Source: Anadara kagoshimensis
Taxonomy: Eukaryota; Mollusca; Bivalvia; Arcoida; Arcidae
NCBI GenBank assembly: GCA_021292105.1
Contig: CM037869.1
Span: forward strand, 32,710,835 to 32,774,834
Length of the DNA: 64,000 bases
Reading direction: 5' to 3'
Shown one piece after another: positions 49,001-61,000 of this stretch (position 1 is the first letter of the stretch; every line of letters begins with the position of its first letter). A model generated the notes under the pieces. That model did no database searches. It was not told the origin of the DNA and was given only the letters and a program-made list of their open reading frames with translations. Both the position numbers and the translations under genes were made by a program.

Positions 49001-52000
49001 TTCATTGATTTAATTAAGTATTTATATAATTCATAAATTGAAACAACAGAGCTTTTAAACATAGCAGGGTGTATAAGTAAAAAATAGTAAAATGTATATG
49101 TTTGTTTATAGAATGTTCTGATGGATATTATGGTATATCATGCAACTTGACATGTAGCAAAACCTGCAATAAATGTATACGGCAAACAGGCTTGTGTGCA
49201 CGTAAGTTCCAAGTACAAATCTTACTTCCTAGCATATGAACGCAATACTAACACGTACACAAACCTATTTCAGATTATTATATAGTCACAAACAGAACAA
49301 ATTAATCAAATCTTAAGACTACCAGGCTGCGTCTTACATGAATACAAATAGCGAGGCATAACAAAATTTTGGGATTTGGGCAATCGGGAAACATGTTTAG
49401 AAAAGTCCTAAAATACAAAAACAGAACCTTTTTGCTTATTAATGTAAATATTCTGCAAATTGATATACTTTTTTGTATTTGATTGTTTCCCCTTGGAATA
49501 GCACATTCGTTTCAACAAGAGGGAATTAATAAGGTACGGAACAGTTTGTTTCTGATGCATTTTCATTAATGATATGGGGGCATTTTGTCAAATTACTGAA
49601 TTTGATTTTTTGTCCAAAAATGTTCACAAATTTAGACATTAGATCTAAATGAACATGGACAGTGTTAGGATATTTGATTGTATAAATACATATTATGTTA
49701 TTATCATGATACACGAATAACTGCATACACAAAAACAGTCAAGGACAAAGTATACTACTAAGGAATGTTTGTGATGTTTCTATATCAAAACTTATACGGA
49801 TATGGATATTCTACGTTCATAGTTTAATGTTACTTTCATTCTCAATTTTTCACACATGGGGGGTACAGCCTACTAAATGTGGCTCGCTTACCCTTCGTAG
49901 CTTCCGGTCTAACTTCCCTAGTAGAAGTTCAGATGTTTGATCAAGAACAAACATTTGTCTCAATGCCAAAACTTACATTTCAAAACGTATTTAAAACCTT
50001 AAAAACTGGCAAATATAGAATTTGTTTGAACGTCGTTTGCCAATTTTCAAACGTTTTAAATAGATTTGTTTATTTGTTTTTTATAACTTTCCTTTTTGGG
50101 ACTTTGATTTGGACCAGCATTGGTAAAAATGTTTTTGATTATGTCAAACATGTTTTATTGGATCATAATTGACATACAATCATCTGTTCTTTAGTTTTAG
50201 ATAATACCAGGAACTCAGAAAGCCAAACACAGACAACTGGATCAATAATTGGCGGGATCGTAGCTGTAATCGTCGTTATCGTGATTGTTGTTGTCATTGT
50301 GTTGTTTCTAAAGAGGTATTTCAAAGTATTTTTTAAAATACCTATGCGGCTATGTCGACAAGTTTTGTTTTCTATAAAACGCTTTACGGTTATTAGAATC
50401 GTTTATCATGTGTAAGAAAGTTATGACTAAAACTCCTTGATTTTTTTACAATTTGTCTGAAGCAGCTTCTACGTGGGTTGTGAAAGGGAGTTTGGTCTAA
50501 TTTATACCTAGACTATGTATAACTCGACCTGTATAATTCAGAAGTTCACGTGTTTTACCTGACTTGTCAGTTCCAAAGTTTTTACTTTGCTTCTGGATTG
50601 TGTTTCGAACATGAATTAGTATGTTTGTTTTTAATAAAAAAATAAGACACGGGGTTAGAAAATCGATTTTTAATAACTATCTTCAAACGTAGCTTGTTTA
50701 CGTTACAAAGGACTACGTTTGATAAAGGGGTCAAAATGGCCCTTGAAGCAGAAGTACAATGTTTGGTATATAATTACATCAATATATAACATATTTGAAA
50801 AAAGAGGTCATTTGCCTGTCTGACCTCTATAATGACCTTAAATTGGGGGTCAAAGGTCATAGGGTCAACCAACTATTTTCAGTTGTTGCCTGTGTATTTA
50901 TGCATTTGTATTTATTTTTGCGGAAATTAATGATGTGTTACATTATTTGCCAGTTAAAATACAAGGAGGTGCATAAAAATAAGAAATGTCTTGCTGAAAT
51001 ATCAATCTCAAGGGTTTAATTCTGGATTTTTAAAATGATAAGTTATAAAAAATTGTTCCACGACTACTTAATATTTTAGTTGTTTAGTAAATATGACACA
51101 TCTCTATTGGAATTTGAGCTGGAAACGTGGCATTGATAATGTAGATCCATTATTTGAAACAAAATTTGCATCATCTAATGAGAAGATTGGTCAATTAATG
51201 ATACTTGTGGATAGGGGATAATTACATATTATACCAGTTTTATATTTACAGCACTAGACGGCCGTTTCGCAATACAATTCCTCATCAGTAGTGCTTGGAC
51301 CAAAATTATGAAACCAAAATTATTTTGAAGATGTTGAAAAACTACCCAAAGGACCAAAATATATTTTAACAAATTAAGCTAAGGAAATACTTTGCATGAG
51401 GGAGTATACCTTAGTTTTTGACAAATTTACAATTTAACTTGCAGGGAATTAAGACAATTAAAGTATATTTCTGACAATAATACGAACTCATTAATTGTAA
51501 ACAGAACACCAATACCAATCAAAAATCATGCTACTACCTTTGTAATACATTTTACCAGATTTTTTTTTTTTCACTTGAAACAGACAAGAATTTTCTAGAC
51601 TTTCTGTTGCAAAATATTCATTTTGTATTACTCCCAAATCTGCAGAATATGGGAAGCCTAATATGCTTTAGGAAAAGATGTTTTGACATTGCTCCGATCT
51701 GCTTCTTGGTTGAATTCTTTTTTTCGTTTTTTATAATAAAATTGAATTCTGCATCGGTTAAAAATAATGGTATTCCTAGTAAATTGTTTGTCAATATTTT
51801 GCTTAATCCCATTGTTTTAGATTTTAGACACCTTTTTGAACAAACGCGGCACCTATACCCTTTAGAAGGCGTTTTTAAAGTGAGGACAAATACTGATATT
51901 TTGGATTACTTTAAATGCTAGTAAAATGTAAGTCAGGAAGCAATAAAGATTTGGGGATGTTATTATGCTTGAATTTCATATAAAACATAAATATATGGAC

Positions 52001-55000
52001 ACATGCAGAGGAAGTGTCAAAATGTAATTATATGCTAAATATAAAGATTCTATGAAGTGGGCTATTTTGACCTTCTTATCATCCGTAGTCCTTTTCTTCT
52101 TCTTTATTTTATACAATAAAATGATTTGATGGGTGAAGCTAGCAAAACAGTGGCACTTACCCTTCCGGATCAATAATCCAGAGGAAATTCACGTGTTTTG
52201 CCAGCCTTAAAGTTTTTATTTTTATTTTTAATAATGCACATGTATTTTCATCTGTCGTTGCAAGACAATACGAATAGATTGTAGTTTTTCATTTTAAACG
52301 TTTTGGGGGCATCTAGTTTCTGATATGGCGATGCACTTAACGGCATGGAGGATTTCATGGTCATTCTTTGTCTATCAAATAATTTTATTTGTCTTAAATG
52401 ACAATTTTATGTATTCGTTTCCGAAAAAAATAAGCTGCTGTTAAGTCAACGTCTCTATGCTGCTTAATAATTCAATACTGCTAAGACATGGAGAAAGCTT
52501 CATGGCAACAAGAACAATATGTTGAGCCTAAAATTTCTAAAGATGTCAGTGATTTGTTGTTTTTAGTGTTTATATATTTAATTTGTTATATTATTATTTG
52601 CATTGTAATTGTTCCAGCCGATATTTAATCGGTTAAAATTAATATTTTTGTTGCTTTTTATCAAGATACAAACAATGTCATTATTTTGGCAAAGGCATTT
52701 CAAGAAACCATTAGACTTTTGTGAATTTTGTTTCAGGAGAAGGCGTAATTCCGGTAAAGAAAATAGATACGAGAACCAAATAACATTCAGTTTGCCAAAA
52801 CCAGATCACGAATTGAAAGGTTTGCAGATTTTTATGAAAATATCGTGTTATAATGTTACAACAGCGAGTTAATGATGAAGGAATGACCTTTAATCACTAA
52901 TCAAACCGGAGATATTTGGTTTACATTGTTATGTATTGCTCTGACATATTAAACATGTTCATAATCTCCTTTCTTTAAAAATTTTAAAACAGTTAAACCA
53001 TTGTACATCAATTCATGATCAAGTCCAATAAAATTATCATTGACTTTAAACTAAAATTCTTAAATTCCTATCCTATCATTTCTTGAAAAAGCTACATGAT
53101 AATGCAGGCATGATCGAAACTGTATTTTTTAGCGAAATAATCATGCTTTGCCCGTAGTTTCTTATTCTTGCACTTGCACTCTTGTACACCATTTCGTCAA
53201 TTTGATCATTTATTTTCGTGTTAATCCAAAATTAGAAGTTTTGTGATCAGTGGCCTTATGTGTTTGTCTCGTCTTGTTTCCTATTTGTCCCTGTTACTGA
53301 TTCATCCTAGTGATTTCAATGGCTTTTACCATCAGCTAAAATTATTTTAAGCTATGGTCATTCTAGATAAACAGAAGAAGAAATCGAACAACTCAGACAC
53401 TGTTAAAGAGAATGTGGTTTCAATCGAAAACGGCAACGAGTATTGCAACTCACCTGAAGTTTATATGAATCTAACCCTGACTGAAGTACCAATATCAGAA
53501 TTGAGTAGTATCATATCCAAGAAAGTGGCTGAGAAAGAATTCGAATCTGAATACGAAGTACGTATTTGTACTGAATGCATTTATTAAATTAAACTAAAAC
53601 CTTATTGATATTAAATGTTAAAAATTCACTCAATTAACCCTTTCTGGATATCCCGTTCTTGGCTTGTCAACAGATTACTTGAAACAAAAAAACATACTGA
53701 TACTGGTCTAAGTCTAAACAAAAATCCCAGTAAATCAAAGTTAAAACTACCTAGAGTCACTAATTGTGTATCAAGGGAACATAGTTCTAAGCGACGTCAA
53801 ACAAATCAGCTACAGCCACAACGTGTGACGTCAAGTATAACAGTGCAACCCTGAACACAGAGACATCGTACTTATCAACAGTACCATGATGATGGCTGTA
53901 AAACTTTTAGAGGGCTCTTATTACCCTGTGCTTATAGACTATAGCTACATGTTACTTCAATGTTGATATTATGTCATTTCGTTTATCGTACTGGTATATC
54001 ATAAAATCGTGTCATTTTTTAGTACCAATAGAACGTTGATGAATAAGAAACATGTAACAGAGTAATTTATTTGTGTAAAAAGTAACTCTCTGTTCAGCTT
54101 TGTATAACATTTTTTTGCATTTTAGAAATTGCCAAAAGGACCAAAACACCCGATTACTGTCGGAAAACATCCTGATAACAAAATAAAGAACAGATTTTTA
54201 ACTACATTCCCCTGTACGTATACAGATTCATTATGAATGAAAAGATGAACATGTTTACTTAAGAGTTCTGATAATGCTTAATTGTCCAAAGACTAAAAAC
54301 GCATCCTAGAATTGTTTGTCTCTGTTAACATAATGAACTATACAACTAGTCATATAATTTCAATTTGATAAGTTGGGAACTATTGCAATGCATATTTAGT
54401 TTACTTTATAGAGAGACTAAAATTTATAATGATAACGTAAATAATACACACATGTGTACTAGCGTGTATTGTACTTTACAATAACATGTACTAATTCATT
54501 CAAAAGAAACCAACTATTACTTTAAAATTATTAAACAAAACGGATATGAATTAACAAAGCGAGTGAATAATGAAATTAATGAGGCGGTCTTATATACGAG
54601 TAAAATCCTAAGCTCGTAAGCTAAGACCCAACCGATGTTACAAAACTCTCACGGAGCATATGAATATATTTTACCTTTATAATTGTTTTCAATTATTTTA
54701 AGATGATCACTCCAGAGTTGTCCTTAAACCCATTTCTACACAGCAGAAGTCGGATTACATCAACGCAAATTATATAGACGTATGTATAGGATGACTGTTA
54801 ATGATCATTGTTTGCCTTCAGCAATTTACAAATATTTGCGCATTATCCGATAAGTAAGGCTGTATTTGTGAATCATATAATCCAGTTTCCTCAAACGATG
54901 CAGGGAGGCACATTTCACACAGATGAATGCATCCAGTAACTTAATGTACATTTTTCAAAAACCTTAGTGTGGTTAAATTGTAAGAGGCATTTTATGCACC

Positions 55001-58000
55001 ATGTTCTTTGTGCATAACAGCAAAACGTCATACTTTTTTGTAAACCTCGTACATATAATATACAAAGTGAAACAAAATGTCAGGAATTTAGTCAGGCATC
55101 TTTCACGTTAAATATGTAATTGTCACTTTACGTATTTACAATTCTTAAAACATTATAGTTTTGTATGAAATATAAATAACACAGAATTAGAGTATATAAT
55201 GTTAAACATCAGGAAAACACGAATCATACAGTATGTCAAACAAAATGAACTGTAAACAAACTTTTATTCGTGAATATTAATGTGTGCGATTCTCTTAGAA
55301 AAACCATTTACCGACTTCTATCTTTTGCAATATGGACTATACCTGAATAGTTAGTATAAATAAAATTATTTCCGAAAACAGAAAGTTCGAAACGATTAAT
55401 TTTTTGCGATATTTGTCCTCGCTAAACACGCGAAAGTTAATTACACGCAAATATTGAATGGTTTACAATAATCTTATATTTTTTTTGACATACAACATGT
55501 AACTTAAACGGCATTTAGTATACGACACGTTTTATCTTTTTTTCAGGGAGCGGAAATACGACGTGCATATATAGCAACACAAGGTAATAAAACATAAGTA
55601 TAAGGTTACTGTGTGCTGATTGTTAATAGTTTCCTACCTTTGTCTTTAAAAAATAGATTGCGACAGTTTTCAAATCTGAAACATTTACTTTACAGTCGCC
55701 AAATGTAACAGTAACAATAAAAAACATATAAATACATTTGGAGACCACATATAAAAATATTTTATAGACCGAGCATTAATGCCGTGAAATTTTGGTTGTT
55801 TGTTATAGTAAAAAGTTTAAAAAAAAAATAAAAAATTAAAATCCAAATGTCATATTAGAAATACCACTCAATTTCTAACAGTCTCCTGTTTCGTTTTCTA
55901 CAACAGCCACGTGTGTAATCAAAACTGAGTATGAAAAGAGCATGAATCTGTGGGATGTGAAATATAACCGGGATAATAAGTTGATAAGTTTGATGTCTCC
56001 CGAGTCTAGGATTGCCCCGGACATGTTTGACGTCCCATAGTCCCATGTTCCTTTCACATAATTTTGATTACATACGTGGCGGGTGAAGATAGCTACACAG
56101 GAGGTGCTTACCCTTCCGGAGCATCTGGCCTCACTTTCCTAGTGGAAGTTCACGTGTCAAACCTAACTTGTCAGTACCAAATTTCTGGATTGTGATTTGG
56201 ACATGGATTAGTATGTTTGATTTTGATCCCCCATTAAAACATGCTTTAAACCGTATAATATATAATACAACAAAGCGAAATCTACGAAAAATACCAATCC
56301 ATGTTCCAATCACAATTCCTAGATTTGAAAGCTGGCAAATTAAGTAAAAATTTAAAATCCTTTACCGAGGAAGGAAATTTGGGAGCTCCGGAAGGCTAAA
56401 AATTCATTTCATCAGTTATTACAAATATGTATATCACTTGCCATTTTTATGATATTCCTATATAACATATCCAAGCTTGACTTGTAATATTATGGTGTCA
56501 AATATTAAAAAATAATTTCAATAGGTCCAAAAACAAGCACGCTGTATGACTTCTGGAAAATGGTGTGGCAAGAAAAATCGGGGAAAATCGTTATGCTGAC
56601 CAATCTGATCGAGAATGAAAAGGTATGTGCCATTGATAATTTATATGTTGGGTTTACTCGTAATCGTAATCCATTAAGGAAAATGCATGTTTTTGATTTA
56701 TATCTTATTTTTAATGAAGAAAATAAATATAGTTAAAATACCAGCGATGCTGTGAAACTGTTTACAATGAAAATCTACTGATCCCATTTGAAAAAATATG
56801 TTCATAGTTTTATTTGATGAAAACATTAATCTGCATGAACCACGTATCTTTCTATTTGACCCCTCTTCATGTCAAGTATAATGAAGAAAAATCAGCGTTG
56901 TTTGGCTCCTTCTTAAATTTAATGGTCATTATTGTACAAAATCAGATTAATTGCATATACATTTGTAAATAAAGTATAACAATGTTCATGACTTATAATT
57001 TGATAAAATGCTGTCTTGAAGCCAAAATGTGAGCAGTACTGGCCGGACATTGGACAAGATAAAGATTTTGGTCCTTTAAAAGTAACTTTGGAAAGTGAAA
57101 AAGAATATGCCTTCTTCGTTGAAAGAACTTTACAGTTGACCAACAAAAAGGTTTGTGAAAATTATATTATTGATCAGAACAATCATTTACTTATACTATT
57201 GGCGTAGTTCGGTTTCAATTATACAATCTTATATTTGACCTTATCAGCATTTTGTTATCTTATCAAACATTTGTCTTACATTTTGTATATCAAATTCTGT
57301 CTGCAAATCATTAAATTGTTTGTACCTTTATATATTAAAGCACTTTTAAATTACAGTCAAGGCATAAAAATGCACTTAGCAAGAACCAAGGTAACCAAGA
57401 ACATTACACAAAACACGTCAATAAGTAAGCTGCTAAATAAGGGGAATACTTTTATACTTGATAAAATTTCATTCCCGACATAGCTCATTGTCTTTTTCAG
57501 ACAAAAGAAACCAGACAAATCCTGCAGTTCCATTACACAATGTGGCCTGATCATGGAACCCCAGATCCTGTGCAACTCATGCTTTTTCACAGAAAGGTCA
57601 AGGAAGTAACAACTACTTTATATGGACCACCTATTATTCACTGTGCGTAAGTGATGTGTTTTACAAGTATGGTGCCGTTTGGTAACTTAAACGCTCAGAA
57701 ATCAATACATAAGGAAAAAAGACTAATATAATCATTTGAAACACATTGAAAACAACCCGTAGCTGTAAAATAAATAACACCATTCTATGTCCCAATGAAA
57801 ATTCTAAAGCAAAATTAAACTTTGAAATTAAGTTAAACACGGGGATTACCACCAGGGTTGTAAGAAATTTGTTCTGAAAACAACCAACGTCGACAACAGA
57901 AAAGAAGTATGTTTTCCTTTTCAATAACATTTTGTATGATAATGTCAAAACTATATAAAGAATTGTAATAGTCTCAATTTATGAGATTTATGATGATAAT

Positions 58001-61000
58001 ACTAATGATATGCTGTTTTATGTGTATAAGGTCATGGACAAAAATTTTCTTTTTGTTTTCTTTACCGCCATACACTGTGTGCTATAATTGTTAATTGAAT
58101 ATAACATGTAGGAAGCTTCCAAACTGCTCTTCAGACTATAACTGTTATAAATAATTTCAAACCATTCCTTAAGATATCCAGTTTCTAAGTTTCATTTAAG
58201 ATATCCATGTAGTTGTTTATCACATTTTATATTTCTCAGGGCTGGAATTGGCAGAACGGGAACATTTATTGCATTGGATACATTACATGATTATGGAGAC
58301 AAAACGGGAAGGATAGACATTTTTGAATATGTGATAAGAATGAGGAAAGACAGAATGAACATGATACAAACCTTGGTAATTTATACTTTTGGCGATTTTT
58401 CTGTTTTAAGTTTATTACATGTTATATGTCTATAAAGGACAATCACAAAGTTACTGAAATTAAAATTTTTTACGTAAACATAAACTATTAAACTATCAAA
58501 TTATTGACTACATCTAAAGATAAAAGCAAGGGTGCATCACATTTTATAGTATGGTCCGCGCAAACGACGTGTTGACTTTGGTAAGGCTCTCTTGTAATCC
58601 AATCACCAACGTCTTCTCAATAAACATCCATTACACCGTTAGTTTTTTGGGAGTGCTAATATACAATTGTAATATTTTATTTAATTCAGTTAATGACCTA
58701 TATTGTCCGTGTATCCAATTTGTCAATATTTTCGGGTCCCTATACTGAATCATATTTATTCAACAATGTTGTCTTGATTTTGTTTTCAGATTAGATTGCC
58801 ATTTTACGTGTCTCATTGTTTATTTAATTAGGAGCAGTATGTTGTATTACATGAGGCCTTACTAGAGAGTTTCCAATATACTGGTCGATCTCTAAATAGA
58901 AATAAGTTTTTAGAAGTTTGTAGTGAACTTAACAAGGCAAAACCTAAAAACCAAACACATGTATACAAGGAATTTCAGGTAAAAAATTGTGAAGTAATAC
59001 ATTAATTGACTGAGTATGTTACTTGTTTTTTTAATTGACTCAATTCATGATTTCGGTACTTCATTTGGTCAGTTGTTATAGGATCTGATGATTATAAACG
59101 ATATGTGAATACAATAAGTGATACTTATGACGTTTTCTCATTCGGAACTGATAGCTATCATGTTCCTTTTATTCATGCGGAAGATCTACACAGTGTTTAA
59201 TAAACATTTTATAATTTATTAACATTTATGAGATACCATGTACACATACATATATGTCGCACCACCAGTTGTACAGTAAATGAAATGGATATAAATCGTA
59301 AAGTAACTGTATCCACTCCACTCAGTTCCATTTATTTATTCATTTCGTTTCACTCGGTTTCTTGTTATTTACTTGCTTTATTGGTTTCGGGACTTCCGGT
59401 ATATTCTTAATTGATAAGTGCATTAAGTAATTATCTGAACCTCTGTGTGTTTGTTTCAGAATCTGTCGGCGTTACGGCCGGTTTATGGTATAGAGAGTTA
59501 TGACAGTGCACTGGAAAAGGATAATCGAAGAAAGAGCCGAAACCAAAATATACTGGCCGGTAAGTTAAATCAAAACAATGTCTAATATCTATTGATCCAT
59601 ATACAAATCCTTTTTTTGAAAAAGCACAAAATCTTCCAGAACTGGTAAATTGAAATAAACCTACGTCAGCAATGTGAGAGCGGGTGTTTGGAAGTGTATG
59701 TAACTGTTTATCTGGCTAAATTGAGAAAAGGTCTTTTACTACGCATGGGTTATACAGATTTGACCATATAATGTAATTTCTGATATAAATCTGTGAATTC
59801 CTGCATTTGTTTGTCGAAAGAAAATAAATAGTCTTGCATAAAAAAACACAGATACAATCTTTGCAGTGAAATATAAAACGGAATAAGTGAAAATACCGAT
59901 TTTCAAATAAGAAACAAATTTTTTCAGTATTTGGTTATTTCAGATTGGCTATTAGATTGAATTTATTGCTTGCTAATATTTCATTTCATTTTAATATATG
60001 TTGTACCTTTTGCTCGTAAACTTGTATGAAGAATATAGATTTTATATTTTCTGTACACATATTTAAAAAATGAAAATGGGTTTTTAATCATTCAAACATG
60101 TATTCGTTTCAGTCGAAAAATATAGGCCCTTTTTGATGTCCCAACATTCATCCCGAAATAACTTCATCAATGCAGTAATGTTACCGGTAAGTGTACTTAT
60201 GTATCATGATATTTAGCTTCGACTTATGTAATTTACATAGATTAAGTAGACAAAATACAATTGCATATTTATCTAGGTTTATTATGTTTCAAAGACCATC
60301 AGTTGTCTTGGTGACATTAAGTTTAACATAATGTGAATTATTTTAATTATAAGTTGCTCTGTTTTATCGAGTATAGGTTCCATTTTATATCATTCGTGTG
60401 TTTAGTCATTTTACTTCAACATGGCTTGATAGACGAACATCTTCGATAAGACGGGTTATAAAAGAGGTTTTGATCGATGTATTTTAATCAAATTCTGCAT
60501 ATTCTTCAGGGATCTTCCTTCCTCTTTTATTTTAATATCCACCTCTCTGCAGGTATCTGGGTAGCATCTAAAGCCATTGTAAAGATTATACTGAAATGCC
60601 GATTTAACATCATCAGTTCATCAAACGGTTGTTTGGAAAACGAATCGGAAACAATCTTCAAGGATATTTGTGTCATATTGAAGACCTTATATTGTCTGAA
60701 TAGATGCAATATTTAAAATTTTAGATGGCTGGGATTGTGATTGGTACAGTTTAGCCTTTTTCTAGAATTTAGTACTTTTTATTTCAATTTTTCCTTTTTG
60801 TCGTATTCACAAATTGTTAATAGTCCAAATATAACGTTGTTGCATGTTTTGCTGTATGTTCAACTAAAGTAATTAAAGTTGTTGCAACTACATATATTAC
60901 ATGTGTTTTTATATCCAGACATTTAGAAAGAAGTGTGGATATTTTGTGACACATTACCCCCTAGAGAACACAGTTGTTGATTTTTGGTGTATGGTATTTG

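Noticed and set aside
53354..53587. A separate 77-codon gene
   Set aside because: It is exon 11 of gene B read through both splice sites. The part 53367-53557 joins in phase to the exons on each side.
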